Shown: positions 33,101 to 41,678, numbered from the stretch's first letter. The stretch: DNA of 55,461 nucleotides from Geodermatophilus saharensis (GCF_900188205.1 NZ_FZOH01000007.1:1-55461), one strand, 5' to 3'. The notes: generated by a model from the letters alone, not told the origin. A program made the numbers and translations.

Positions 33101-36100
33101 TAGGTGCCCGTCGGGAAGGTGGTGGCCGGCCCGTACGCATAGACCCCGTTCGGGCCGTCCTCACCGTCGCCCAGGGCACGCAACGGGGAGTTGACCCGAC
33201 CGCGGTCGGTGAAGGAGCCCACGTCGGCGGAGTAGTGCCCGGAGGGCGCGTGGTAGGAGGCAACGTAGGTGGTCCCCTGCGTCACCTGCACGGGGTTGGC
33301 GAAGGTCAGCTGCTGCCAGCCCGAGGCCGTCTCGGCCGTGAAGGTGCCCGTGGCCAGCGGCTGCCCGTCGCTGCTCCACAGGGTGCCGGTGTGGGTGCCG
33401 GTGTTGCCCGGGCCCTTGTAGAACCGGACACCGGTCACCCAGCCGTCGACCTCGAAGCGCAGCCGGGTGCCGAGCTCCACCGACCGGCCGTCGTCCGTGG
33501 CCGGGTTACCCGGGACGGCGTCGCTGAAGAGCGTGCAGGGGCAGGCCCCGACACCCGAGGTGGTGAACGACCACGTCCACGGCGCGGCCATGGCGTTGCC
33601 GGAGGTGTCGCGCACCCCGGACACGGTCGTGGTGTAGCCGGTGGCAGGCGCCAGCGGTGCGGTCGGCGTGAACCGGACGGTGCGGGTCTGCGCGTCGTAG
33701 GCCGTCGTCCCGGGAACTGCGGCACCGGCGGCGGAGGACACCGCGACGGTGATCGAGGCCGGGTCAACCGGCTCGCTGAACGCCGCGGACACGGCGGCGT
33801 CGACGGGAACGCTGGTGGTCCCGGTGCCGGGCGCCGTCCTCGTCACCGTCGGCGGCAGGGTGTCCGGAGCCGGCCGGAAGACGACGTCGACCCAGTAGTT
33901 GGCCGAACCCGGCCGCGTGGGGAAGGCGCTGGCGCCGTAGACGTAGACGCCGTTGGGACCGTCAGCACCATCGGCGAGGGCGGTGAGGGGACTGCGGACC
34001 ACGGCCTCGGACAGGCCTCTCGCCGTGGCGGAGTACCAGCCGGTGTCGGTGTGGTACGAGACCACGTACGTCGTCCCGGCGGTCACCTCGACGGGCTGGT
34101 CGAACGCGACCTCCTGCCAGCCGGCCGTCGACTCGCCGGAGAAGGTGGCACGGGCGAGCTGTCGGCCGTCGGCCGACCACAGCGTCCCGGTGTGCGTCCC
34201 GGTGTTCTGCGGCCCCTTGTAGAAGCGCACGCCCGAGACGGTCCCGTCGGTGTCGGCACGGAAGCGCATCCCGAGCTCGACCGCTGCGGGGTCGGCCACG
34301 CTGACCACGGCCGGGACCGCGGTGTCGTCCCAGACGCTGCACGGGCACACGCCCGGCGCAGCGGGCGGCCGCGCTGTGGTGAACGACCAGGTGACCGGCG
34401 AGGCCAGGGGGTTCCCTGCGGCGTCCTGGGCGGCCGAGACCGTGACCGTGAAGCGGGTCGCCGGCGCCAGCTGCTCCGCGGGCCGGAAGGTGGCGGTCCG
34501 CGTGCCGGGGTCGTAGCTGGTGGCACCGGCGATGGCCGAGCCGCCGGCTCCGGTGACGCCGATGCGGATGCTGGTCGCCTCCACCGGCTCGTCGAACACC
34601 GCGGTGATCGCCGTCGACTGCGGCACGCTGCTGCTGCCGTCGAGCGGGCTGCCGGGGGCCACCGACGGTGCGGTGGTGTCCGGCGGCGCGGTGCTCTGGA
34701 AGACCACGTCGACCCAGTAGTTGGCGCCCTGGTAGGTGCTCGTCGGGAAGGCCGGCCCGCCGACGCGGTACACACCGTTGGGCCCGTCGGCGCCGTCGCG
34801 GAGGGCGGTGAGCGGCTCGTTCGTGGTGGCCGCCGCGGTGAGGTACCCGGCATCGGCGGCGTAGTGCCCGGCAGGCGCGAAGTAGGACACCACGTACGTC
34901 GTCCCGGCCGAGACGGCCACCGGTGTCTTGAGCGTCAGCGTCTGCCATCCGGTTGCCGTCTCGCCGGTGAAGGTGCCGGTGGCGAGCAGCTGACCGTCGT
35001 TGGTCCAGAGGCTGCCGGTGTGGGTCCCGCTGTTGCCCGCGCCCTTGTAGAAGCGGATCCCCGTGACGTAGCCGGCGACCTGCGACTGCCACCGCAGCCC
35101 CAGCTCCAGCGGCGTGGTGTCCGCCGCCGCCGGTGTGGCGGGCACGGCGGAGTCCGGCCAGATGCTGCAGGGGCAGGTGCGCTGGCCGATCGAGGTGTCC
35201 AGGCTGACCGGCGCGGACAGGCGCGCGCTGTCGTCCACCGCGCGCACGCGCACGGCCAGAGGTCCCGAGGCGGTGGGCGTCCAGGTGTAGGACCACTCGG
35301 CCCGGCCCTGCGCCGGGTGCCAGGTGGTGCCGCCGTCGACCGACACCTCCACCCCGGAGACGATGCCGCCGCCGACGTCGGTGGCCGTCCCGCGGACGGT
35401 GACCGCTGATCCGACGACGACTCCGTCGCCGCCGGGCGCGGTGATGGTCACCTGCGGCGGGCTGGTGTCGGTGCTCGCGGTCGCGGCCACGAGTCCGCTC
35501 TGCAGCGTGGCGGGCTGGACTCCCATGTCGGCGAAGAGGTTCACCGTGGCCTGCCGCATGGGGGTGTTGGCGACGGCCGGACCGCCACCGGCGCGCTCGT
35601 CGTCCAGTCCCCAGGACCACTGGACGGTCCCTGCCCCGAAGACCAGCGCGCCACTGGCCTGGTCGCGATAGAGCGTCAGGTTGTGGGTGGCCTTCCCCGG
35701 GGCGTAACGGACGCCGTAGTCGTCCTGCAGCACGTCCGCCTCGGCGACGTCCACCACGGTGTCGGACAGGTGGGCGATCCCGGCCGGCCGGAACCCGTTG
35801 TCGACGTCGGAGTCCCACTCGTAGCCGAGCGTCCCGGGCCCGAAGGTGTAGGTGCCGCCGGAGGACTGGGCGGCGACGGCGGTGTTGCGCCACAGCCGTG
35901 CCTTCCCGTACTCGGCGGGGACGCTGAGGGAGTCGGCGCGGGAGCCCGCTCCGTTCCCGTTGACCCGGAACTGCTGGCCGATCAGTGCGTTCTCCGGCGT
36001 GACACCGGGCTGGCGGAAGCGCGGGTCGCGCCACGTGCCGGTCCATTCGCCCGAGGGGTCGGTCTGTGCGCCGTCGAGACTGGACTTGTAGACGATCAGC

Positions 36101-37080
36101 GAGCGGTGGCCGGTGCCGGAGCCGTCGATCGACGGGCCCCAGCGGAACCGCCACCACATCTCGTTGCCGCTGAAGAATGCCAGGTGGACACCGGCCGCCT
36201 TCGCCCGTTCGACGGCGGCGCGCTGCGGACCGGACCAGTACTCGTCGTGACCGACTGACAGGAACAGCCGGTGGTTGGTCAGCAGGCTGCCGTGGCGGTC
36301 GGTGTCGACCCCGGCGATGTAGGAGACGTCGTAGCCGTTGCGCTCCAGGAACCGGATCATCGGGTACTCGGCGTAGGCCACCTGTCCGGCGGACGCGCCC
36401 GCGGCGAGTGGCCGGTTGTAGCTGACCGAGTAGGCCCGGCCGGCTCCCCCGGGGCCGTCCCCGTAGTAGGTGCTGGCACCGCCCCAGTCGTTGTAGGCCG
36501 CCCAGGTGGTGTCCGAGGTCTGGAAGACGACGTCCGAGCGGCTGGCGTCGTCACGGACGACGAAGGTGACCTGGTTCTCCGTCCCGGTGTCGTTGCGGTG
36601 CAGGACGGCGACGTAGACGCCCGAGGCCGCGGTGCTGGGCACCGTCCAGCTCGCCGAGACCGCCCAGTTGCCGCAGTCGACCATGCCGGTGGCCGCCTCG
36701 CGCAGGCAGTCGGGCTGCTGCTGAGGTAGCGGTGCGCTGGGACGCACGGACCCGATCAGGCGGCCGCCCGCGCCGCCGTACCAGCCCAGCCGGTAGACGT
36801 CGACCCGGTAGTCGCGCGAGTTGGTGCGGATCTTGAAGTCGACGCGGTCGCCGAGGTCGGCGCTGATGTCCGTGGTGAAGCCCTCGATGCTGCTGTCGGG
36901 CGTCACCACCCAGTCGGTGCTCCCCTGCTTCGTGTTCTCGCAGGCGACCTGGTTGACCACGGGGGCGGCGCAGGGGTCCGCGGCGACCGCCCGCTGGGGC
37001 ACGGTGGCGAGACCCACCGTCGCCAGCGCGACGGCGACCAGCACGACGAAGAGCCGCCGGACGGCGTGGACGCTGTCCAT
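30193..37080 (-). CDS. Giant secreted protein: dimethylformamidase-like domain, Ig domain, six DUF4082 and five SbsA-like Ig domains
   Basis: 2295 residues. A Sec signal peptide (MDSVHAVRR, hydrophobic core, AVAADP) ends near residue 33. Residues ~40-530 match the N,N-dimethylformamidase large-subunit C-terminal-like domain (YNDWGGASTYYGDG, LSVGHDEYWSGPQR, FFSGNEMWWRFRWGP). An Ig-like domain (~535-625) follows. Six DUF4082 domains start near 635, 911, 1179, 1452, 1735 and 2032; the first five open with CPC(S/T) and the sixth with FSLFGPGD. SbsA/Big_5-like Ig domains (DTTPPTV...WSFTT) follow units 1-4 and 6. A Pro/Thr linker (~1910-2030) precedes the last pair. No LPXTG motif or membrane anchor is seen. 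Probably an extracellular polysaccharide-associated enzyme or adhesin; activity unknown. ATG overlaps the sugar-transferase stop by one base (TGATG). Confidence 0.9.
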   Translation of the reverse strand: MDSVHAVRRLFVVLVAVALATVGLATVPQRAVAADPCAAPVVNQVACENTKQGSTDWVVTPDSSIEGFTTDISADLGDRVDFKIRTNSRDYRVDVYRLGWYGGAGGRLIGSVRPSAPLPQQQPDCLREAATGMVDCGNWAVSASWTVPSTAASGVYVAVLHRNDTGTENQVTFVVRDDASRSDVVFQTSDTTWAAYNDWGGASTYYGDGPGGAGRAYSVSYNRPLAAGASAGQVAYAEYPMIRFLERNGYDVSYIAGVDTDRHGSLLTNHRLFLSVGHDEYWSGPQRAAVERAKAAGVHLAFFSGNEMWWRFRWGPSIDGSGTGHRSLIVYKSSLDGAQTDPSGEWTGTWRDPRFRQPGVTPENALIGQQFRVNGNGAGSRADSLSVPAEYGKARLWRNTAVAAQSSGGTYTFGPGTLGYEWDSDVDNGFRPAGIAHLSDTVVDVAEADVLQDDYGVRYAPGKATHNLTLYRDQASGALVFGAGTVQWSWGLDDERAGGGPAVANTPMRQATVNLFADMGVQPATLQSGLVAATASTDTSPPQVTITAPGGDGVVVGSAVTVRGTATDVGGGIVSGVEVSVDGGTTWHPAQGRAEWSYTWTPTASGPLAVRVRAVDDSARLSAPVSLDTSIGQRTCPCSIWPDSAVPATPAAADTTPLELGLRWQSQVAGYVTGIRFYKGAGNSGTHTGSLWTNDGQLLATGTFTGETATGWQTLTLKTPVAVSAGTTYVVSYFAPAGHYAADAGYLTAAATTNEPLTALRDGADGPNGVYRVGGPAFPTSTYQGANYWVDVVFQSTAPPDTTAPSVAPGSPLDGSSSVPQSTAITAVFDEPVEATSIRIGVTGAGGSAIAGATSYDPGTRTATFRPAEQLAPATRFTVTVSAAQDAAGNPLASPVTWSFTTARPPAAPGVCPCSVWDDTAVPAVVSVADPAAVELGMRFRADTDGTVSGVRFYKGPQNTGTHTGTLWSADGRQLARATFSGESTAGWQEVAFDQPVEVTAGTTYVVSYHTDTGWYSATARGLSEAVVRSPLTALADGADGPNGVYVYGASAFPTRPGSANYWVDVVFRPAPDTLPPTVTRTAPGTGTTSVPVDAAVSAAFSEPVDPASITVAVSSAAGAAVPGTTAYDAQTRTVRFTPTAPLAPATGYTTTVSGVRDTSGNAMAAPWTWSFTTSGVGACPCTLFSDAVPGNPATDDGRSVELGTRLRFEVDGWVTGVRFYKGPGNTGTHTGTLWSSDGQPLATGTFTAETASGWQQLTFANPVQVTQGTTYVASYHAPSGHYSADVGSFTDRGRVNSPLRALGDGEDGPNGVYAYGPATTFPTGTYRSSNYWVDAVFVTDPPTDTTPPTVTTTSPGDGWSSVPVDSPVQFSFDEGIRADTAVVRVTTTQGIELAGAVTGFGARTVVWRPDAPLPPGTGITATVEGTRDLAGNPMAGPISVSFTTAAGQSAGCPCTLFPESTVPTVAADSDASPIELGVRFSSDTPGSVTGVRFYKGPGNTGTHTGSLWAPDGTRLATATFVGETSGGWQQVLFDSPVPVTPGVTYTASYHTDTGHYSYTRGVFEFTGVDRGPLHAPRATATEPNGVYVYGASAMPTRGSSTDYGVDVVFVTDGSTTPPPPPGADTTPPQLVRTAPVDGTTDVSTTAPVSATFSEPLAASSVRFTLNGPAGPVAVVAGLDAAGTTVTATPTAALGAQTTYTANLVVADPAGNPVPTPVTWTFTTGAATNPPAAGSCPCTLFADGSTPAAVADGDSAAVELGVRFSADTAGVVTGVRFHKSAGNTGTHTGSLWAPDGTRLATATFVDETASGWQTVLFDTPVPVSPGVTYTASYHTDTGHYSYTRGVFEFSGVDRAPLHAPRATATEPNGVYVYGTSAMPTHGSSTDYGVDVVFVPQAPRLTAAATGEAAPAPTGPATTSEPSPSTTTAPPPSTSAESPATTSPPSTTYPGTPASPPATTTPPTTTPPTTTAPPATTSEAPATTSEPPPTTTQTPTTTAPPTTTAPPPTTTPPPPPTSAPAPPPPTTTAPAEPFSLFGPGDTPPVAAVGDTAATEIGTRFTTSAAGWVTALRFAKGTGATGTHVGSLWTADGQRLATVRFTDETVSGWQTAVLAQPVALRAGQEYVVSYTAPQGRWSQTPSWFTADRSSGPLTAPADRQGAPNGVAGLAGVFPDSPADGAAFWVDVVVATTEPPGVGTDTAAPSVTVTEPQGTGPVTATPSAVFSEAVQDVRMTITGPDGSPVPATLSWDPRTLVARLQPEQPLTAGTTYTVTVDAARDAAGNALAGPVTWTFDGR
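31404..32724 (-). repeat. Recently duplicated DUF4082 units 4 and 5 within the giant gene
   Basis: Two copies lie 849 bp (283 codons) apart. Exact identity runs include 73 bases (31665-31737 and 32514-32586) and about 55 bases (from 31533 and from 32382). The other DUF4082 units in the same gene are far less alike at the DNA level, so units 4 and 5 arose by recent duplication or have been homogenised by gene conversion. The copies diverge in the intervening Ig-like part. Confidence 0.9.
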
Positions 37081-38618
37081 CAGTACGCCCCCAGGGGCCG
37101 GACGACGGCGTGGAACGTCTTCCACAGGATCTGCAGGTCCAGGGCGAGCGACCAGTTCTCCACGTAGCGGAGGTCCAGCCGCACGGCCTCGTCCCAGGTG
37201 AGGTCGCTGCGCCCCGAGACCTGCCACAGGCCGGTCAGCCCGGGCTTGACCAGCAGCCGCCGGGCGACCGAGTCGTCGTAGACGGCGACCTCGTCGGGCA
37301 GCGGCGGCCGGGGGCCGACCAGCGACATGCGACCGGTCAGGACGTTGCACAGCTGGGGCAGTTCGTCGATGGAGTAGCGGCGCAGCACCCGCCCGACGCG
37401 GGTGACCCGCGGGTCGTCGGCCACCTTGAACAGCGGCCCGTCGCCGTTCTGGTTGCGCGCCGCCAGCTCGGCCCGCCGCTGCTCGGCGTCGACGCACATC
37501 GTGCGGAACTTGAGCATCGAGAAGGTGCGCCCCTGCCGGCCGACCCGCACCTGCCGGAAGAGGACGGGGCCGGAGCTGTCCAGCCGCACGGCCACCGCGA
37601 CCGACAGGAGCACCGGGAGCAGGACGACGAGGGCGAGGCCCGCGGCGACCCGGTCGATGAGCTCCTTGACCAGCCGCTTCGGGCCGGTGAAGTCCGGCTC
37701 CTCGACGTGCACCAGCGGCAGGCCGATGAAGGGGCGCACGTGCATCCGCGGGCCCGCGATCTCCATCAGCCCCGGGGCGACGAGCAGCTCGATGCCGCTG
37801 CCCTCCAGCTCCCAGGACAGCCGCCGGAGGTAGACCGCGGCGGTCTCGCTGGAGCTGGTGACCGCGACGGCGTCGACGTCGAGCTCCCGGGCCAGCCGCG
37901 CCGCCGCCCGCAGGTCCCCGGCGACCGGGACGTCGGTGCCGGCCAGCGTGGTGCCCACCGGGGGCTCGGGCACGCAGGCGGAGACGACCACCATCCCGCA
38001 GTGCCGGTCGCGCTCGAGCTGCCGGACGAGGTCGGCGACGGCGTTCGTCCGGCCCACGGCCAGGACCGTGTTCAGGCACCGGCCGCGGGCGCGCAGCCGG
38101 TGCACGCACCGCCGCAGGACGTGGCGCCCGACCGCGGTCAGCAGCAGGGCCGCGGGCACCGCCACCACGACCAGCCCGCGCGACAGCTCGAGCGCCAGCG
38201 CGTAGGAGGCGAGTGCGACGAGGGCCAGGCACCCGACGCCGGCGCGGATGACGGCCCGGTACTCCTCGGTCCCGGTGCCGAGGTGGGCGCTGCGGTGGCC
38301 GCCGGCGAGCGCGACGACCACGACCGAGAGCACGGGGAACAGGCCCATGACCATCCAGGTGGAGGGCACGACCTCCGTGCCGAACCGCACGACCTGCGCC
38401 AGCGAGCCGGCGACGGCACCGGCCACCAGGTCGCTGCCGACGACGGCGACGTGGTAGGCCCGCAGCCAGCGGGGCACCGGTCGGCGGAGGCCGTCGGAGG
38501 CCGTCGCCCACGTGGGAGCCGGCACCGCCGCCGGCGTGAGTGCCTCCGCCGGGGGGGCCGATCGCGGGACCGGCACGAGCGCGGCCGACTGCGCCTCCCG
38601 GACGTCACGGAGGACCAT
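37080..38618 (-). CDS. Exopolysaccharide polyprenyl glycosylphosphotransferase (initiating sugar transferase)
   Basis: 512 residues, ATG start. The N-terminal half has several membrane helices (about 50-165) and a CoA-binding-like Rossmann region (LAVGRTNAVADLVRQ, VAVTSSSETAA). The C-terminal bacterial sugar transferase domain has FTGPKRLVKELIDRVAAG, a helix, FRQVRVGRQGRTFSMLKFRTM, DELPQLCNVLTGRMSLVGPRPPLPDEV and KPGLTGLWQVSGR. It loads hexose-1-phosphate from UDP-sugar onto undecaprenyl phosphate, initiating repeat-unit synthesis. It is translationally coupled (TGATG) to the giant DUF4082 gene and is likely the promoter-proximal gene of that pair. Family assignment is firm; the sugar is unknown. 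Confidence 0.95.
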   Translation of the reverse strand: MVLRDVREAQSAALVPVPRSAPPAEALTPAAVPAPTWATASDGLRRPVPRWLRAYHVAVVGSDLVAGAVAGSLAQVVRFGTEVVPSTWMVMGLFPVLSVVVVALAGGHRSAHLGTGTEEYRAVIRAGVGCLALVALASYALALELSRGLVVVAVPAALLLTAVGRHVLRRCVHRLRARGRCLNTVLAVGRTNAVADLVRQLERDRHCGMVVVSACVPEPPVGTTLAGTDVPVAGDLRAAARLARELDVDAVAVTSSSETAAVYLRRLSWELEGSGIELLVAPGLMEIAGPRMHVRPFIGLPLVHVEEPDFTGPKRLVKELIDRVAAGLALVVLLPVLLSVAVAVRLDSSGPVLFRQVRVGRQGRTFSMLKFRTMCVDAEQRRAELAARNQNGDGPLFKVADDPRVTRVGRVLRRYSIDELPQLCNVLTGRMSLVGPRPPLPDEVAVYDDSVARRLLVKPGLTGLWQVSGRSDLTWDEAVRLDLRYVENWSLALDLQILWKTFHAVVRPLGAY

Positions 38619-38644
38619 CGACCCGCCCCTGTCTACTCAGGTGT

Positions 38645-38675
38645 GCGGGGGCGCACGCCGTGCGCCTGCCCCCGC
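38645..38675 (-). promoter_or_regulatory. Strong hairpin in the leader of the sugar-transferase gene
   Basis: GGCGCAC (38650-38656), loop GCC, GTGCGCC (38660-38666) is a perfect 7-bp stem. A further 5-bp stem GCGGG/CCCGC (38645-38649 with 38671-38675) encloses it with a 4-base bulge. It ends 26 bp upstream of the ATG at 38618. It could be a leader element of the glycosylphosphotransferase mRNA or the terminator of the upstream propeller gene, whose stop is ~180 bp away. No U-tract is present. Confidence 0.4.
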
Positions 38676-38856
38676 CCTCCGCGTCCGGACCGCGGGCCAG
38701 AGGCCACGACCGTGCGCTGGAGCGGCGCCAACGAACCAGAGGCCTGTCACCCAGCGCAACCCCCTTGCGCGCCGATCCCGCTGTTGAGGCCTTTGGTCCC
38801 GGGGCTGCCGTGCCGCTGCAGTGACACCGAGTGACGACGCCCGAGGAGGTCCCGCC

Positions 38857-39894
38857 TCAGGGGAGGACGACGGTGGGGGAGGCGGCGTCGGGGACGAGGA
38901 TGGCCGGCTGGCTGTCGCCGGACGGGGCGGTGACCCAGACGTCGGAGTCCCCGGACCCGGACAGGCCGCTCGCGACGGGGTAGAGGACGCGGTCCCCGCC
39001 CCACCAGGCCACCTGGTCGTCGACCTCGCGGCCCTCGGCCAGCGGGGCGCGCTCGCCGGTGCCCACGTCGTAGACGGTCAGCACCGGGGCGCGGGAGACG
39101 GGGTCGGTCCCCTTCATGACGATCGTCGACCCGTCGGCCGACACCGACGGGCAGGCGCCGTCCTCGGCGACGACGGTGAGCGTGCGGGTCTCGGCGTCCC
39201 CCCGGACCAGGTACCGGACGCCGCCGGTGCCCATGGTGGCGTAGAGGTCCGGGCCGTCCCCGACGAACGTGACGCCCCAGAAGTTGCGGTCCTCCGCGGT
39301 CACCGGCGTCCCGTCGGCGGCGGTGGCCGTCCACGACTCGAGGTTCCCCAGCGACTCCGGCGTCCCGCCGGTCAGGTCGGTCACCACGGTCTCGGTGGAG
39401 AACTGCGCGTCGGTGTAGGCGTGCCCGGTGACGAAGACCGTCGTCGCCGCGTAGCTGGCGTCGGCAGACACCCGGGCCCGGCTGGGGACGCCCGGCAGGT
39501 CGGCCGTGCCGGTCTCGCGGAAGGACCCGTCCAGGAAGACGGCGCGGTAGGTGGTGACCACCCCGGCCACCGACTGCAGGCAGACGGCGCCGCCCCGGGC
39601 CGCCGCGACGCGCTCGCAGGCGAGGTCGACGACCGCCCGCGGGCCGCCGGGGTCGTCGAGGGGGACCAGCGCGACCTCGCCGTAGGAGGGCCCCGGCTCG
39701 GTGTTCCGCACGACGACGTGCGGCACCCGTTGCACGTCCTCGACCGCCAGCCGGGTGCGGCCGGCCTCCGCCGCCGCCGCCGCGGCCGCGGCCGCCTCGT
39801 CCCCCTGCCGCTGGACCAGCAGGTAGGCCACCGTGCCGGCGACGACCAGCACCGCGGCGAGGACGAAGGCCAGCAGCCGGCGGCGGTCACGCAC
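38857..39894 (-). CDS. Membrane-anchored/secreted beta-propeller-like protein (TolB/WD40-like), function unknown
   Basis: 345 residues from a GTG. A short basic N-terminus (RDRRR) and a hydrophobic helix (residues 8-27) indicate an uncleaved anchor or signal, followed by a run of nine alanines. The rest shows repeated beta-strand motifs with S-A-D and D-G turns (RVSADASYAATTVFV, SVSADGSTIVMKGTDP, VLTVYDVGTGERAPL, VDDQVAWWGGDRVLYPV), suggesting a six- or seven-bladed propeller of the TolB/PD40 type. It overlaps the upstream MFS gene by 8 bp. Such propellers often bind polysaccharide or protein partners; nothing more specific can be said. Confidence 0.7.
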   Translation of the reverse strand: MRDRRRLLAFVLAAVLVVAGTVAYLLVQRQGDEAAAAAAAAAEAGRTRLAVEDVQRVPHVVVRNTEPGPSYGEVALVPLDDPGGPRAVVDLACERVAAARGGAVCLQSVAGVVTTYRAVFLDGSFRETGTADLPGVPSRARVSADASYAATTVFVTGHAYTDAQFSTETVVTDLTGGTPESLGNLESWTATAADGTPVTAEDRNFWGVTFVGDGPDLYATMGTGGVRYLVRGDAETRTLTVVAEDGACPSVSADGSTIVMKGTDPVSRAPVLTVYDVGTGERAPLAEGREVDDQVAWWGGDRVLYPVASGLSGSGDSDVWVTAPSGDSQPAILVPDAASPTVVLP

Positions 39895-41128
39895 GGGGAC
39901 CGACCCGCAGGTCGCGCAGCGCCCACCGGGCCGCGGGCAGGACGACGACGAGCGCGACGGCGAACCCGGCGAGCGCGGTCCACTGCCCGGTCAGCGTCCA
40001 CAGCAGGCCGAAGAGCAGCGCCGACGCCGACCGGCCGGCCGCCACCGCCGTCTGCACGAGGGCGATCCCCGACGTCCGGACGTCGTCGGGACCGATCTCG
40101 GCGGCCAGCGCGGCGAGGACGCCGTCGGTGGCGGCGTAGTAGACGCCGAGGGCCGCGACGACGACCCCGGCCAGCAGCAGCCCGTCGGCGGGCAGCAGGA
40201 GCAGCGCGGCGTAGGCGGCCAGCAGGGCGACGTGGCCGGCGACGATGACCGGCACCCGGCCCACCCGGTCGGTGAGCCGGCCCAGCGGGACGGCGAGGAT
40301 CAGGTAGACCGCCGCGGTGCCGACGAACAGCAGCGGGAACAGCGCGGCGCTGACCGCCTCCCGCTCGCGGACGAGCAGGTAGAGGAACCCGTCGCTGACG
40401 GTGAGCAGGCCCAGCACCGCGCCGGTGAGCGCGACCCGCCGCACCGGCCGGTGGCCCGCCAGCGCGGCGACCTGGCGCCAGCGGACCGGCGGGCGGTCGG
40501 CGGCGCGGCGGCGCTCGGGGACGAAGGTGACCAGCACGCCCAGCCCCAGCACCGCGAACACGGCGCTGACGAGGAACAGGCTGTCGTAGTCGCCGGGGAG
40601 GTAGAACAGCAGCGCGACGGCCAGCAGCGGCCCGAGCAGCGCCCCGGTGGTGTCCATGGCGCGGTGCACGCCGAACGCCCGGCCGAGCGCCCCGGCCGGC
40701 GCGGCGTCGGCGATGAGGGTGTCCCGCGGCGCGGTGCGCAGCCCCTTGCCGGTGCGGTCGACGGCGAGCACCGCGCTCAGCGCGGCGGCGCCCGAGGCGA
40801 GCAGCAGGCCGAGCTTGCACAGCGCCGAGAGCCCGTAGCCGAGCACCGCGGTCGCCTTGGGCCGCTGCCACCGGTCGGCCGCGGCCGCGGCCGCGAGTCG
40901 GACGAGCACCGTCGTGCCCTGGTAGACGCCGTCGACGACGCCGAACGCCAGCGGCGAGAGGCCGAGGGTCAGCGTGAGGTACACGGGCAGGACGGCGGCG
41001 ACCATCTCCGACGAGACGTCGGTGAGCAGGCTGACCGTGCCCAGGGCGAGCACCGTGCCGCCGACCCGGGTGCGGGCCCGCCCGGTCGGCGTGCCCGCCT
41101 GCGGGACGTCGCGCACGCTGGCGTACAC
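39887..41128 (-). CDS. MFS transporter
   Basis: 413 residues, GTG start with GGGAGGAGG upstream. About twelve transmembrane helices are visible. The MFS loop 2-3 motif appears as GVVDGVYQGTTVLVRLAAAAAADR. The TGKGLRTAPRDTLIADAAP sequence after helix 4 is typical of a drug/unknown-substrate MFS group found in actinobacteria and proteobacteria. The second half has FVGTAAVYLILAVPLGRLTDRVGR. The substrate is unknown. It shares an operon with the propeller protein downstream, so the two may act together, though neither is a recognised polysaccharide export component. Confidence 0.9.
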   Translation of the reverse strand: MYASVRDVPQAGTPTGRARTRVGGTVLALGTVSLLTDVSSEMVAAVLPVYLTLTLGLSPLAFGVVDGVYQGTTVLVRLAAAAAADRWQRPKATAVLGYGLSALCKLGLLLASGAAALSAVLAVDRTGKGLRTAPRDTLIADAAPAGALGRAFGVHRAMDTTGALLGPLLAVALLFYLPGDYDSLFLVSAVFAVLGLGVLVTFVPERRRAADRPPVRWRQVAALAGHRPVRRVALTGAVLGLLTVSDGFLYLLVREREAVSAALFPLLFVGTAAVYLILAVPLGRLTDRVGRVPVIVAGHVALLAAYAALLLLPADGLLLAGVVVAALGVYYAATDGVLAALAAEIGPDDVRTSGIALVQTAVAAGRSASALLFGLLWTLTGQWTALAGFAVALVVVLPAARWALRDLRVGPRA

Positions 41129-41219
41129 CCGGCCTCCTCCCGGCGGCGGTCGGTGTGCTGCCGCCGCGCGCCGGGCGCAGTATGCGTGCGTTCCGGGGCC
41201 GCCGGGAGCCCCTCCGGCC

Positions 41220-41678
41220 TCAGCGCGGGCGCGCGGGCGCCGTCCGGTTCGCCGGCTCGGCGGTCTCGAGCGCCTGCAGCGCCCGGCGCAGCGCGGTGCT
41301 CGAGGTGTGCATCGTGTACGGGAAGTAGTGGACCGTGACGCCGACGGTGGCCATGTCCCGCTCGAGCCGCTCGCCCTTCGGGGTCCCCCGCCAGTCGTCG
41401 CCCTTGAACAGGACGTCGAAGCGCACCGCCCGCCACGCCTCGAGCTTGTCCGGCACGACCTCGGCGTGGACGTCGTCGACGAAGCGCAGGTTGCGCACGA
41501 TCTCCATCCGCTCGGCCAGCGGGACCACCGGCAGCCGGCCCTTGGTCTCCAGGAGCACGTCGTCGGCGACGACCCCGGCCACCAGCCGGTCGCAGTGCGC
41601 CGCGGCGTGCCGCAGCACGTTGAGGTGGCCGATGTGGAACAGGTCGTACGCGCCAGGCGCGTACCCGATGACGGTCAT
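41220..41678 (-). CDS. TagD-like cytidylyltransferase/adenylyltransferase family protein
   Basis: 152 residues, ATG start preceded by GGGGGAG. The nucleotidyltransferase signature is clear: GYAPGAYDLFHIGHLNVL, with HIGH at residues 15-18. The substrate region has ETKGRLPVVPLAERM and VLFKGDDWRGTPKGERLE, and YFPYTMHTSSTALRR stands at the position of the RxxGxSTT motif of TagD-type enzymes. Glycerol-3-phosphate cytidylyltransferases have this size. Together with the CDP-alcohol phosphatidyltransferase encoded at 43.4-44.2 kb it could supply a CDP-linked alcohol. The Pro/Ala/Arg-rich last ~20 residues are not conserved-looking. Confidence 0.85.
   Translation of the reverse strand: MTVIGYAPGAYDLFHIGHLNVLRHAAAHCDRLVAGVVADDVLLETKGRLPVVPLAERMEIVRNLRFVDDVHAEVVPDKLEAWRAVRFDVLFKGDDWRGTPKGERLERDMATVGVTVHYFPYTMHTSSTALRRALQALETAEPANRTAPARPR

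Noticed and set aside
29419..35409. A 1996-codon open frame on the plus strand opposite the giant gene
   Set aside because: High GC suppresses stop codons in the antisense frame. The translation is Arg/Gly/Val-rich without domains, while the minus strand has signal peptide, DUF4082 and Ig motifs.
38619..38856. Possible small RNA in the 238-bp gap before the sugar-transferase operon
   Set aside because: Apart from the hairpin at 38645-38675 and short GAGGCC repeats, no promoter-terminator pair is convincing.
41220..41678. Considered as phosphopantetheine adenylyltransferase (CoaD)
   Set aside because: The HIGH motif is shared, but GAYDLFHIGH and the FKGDDW region fit the TagD cytidylyltransferase type better.
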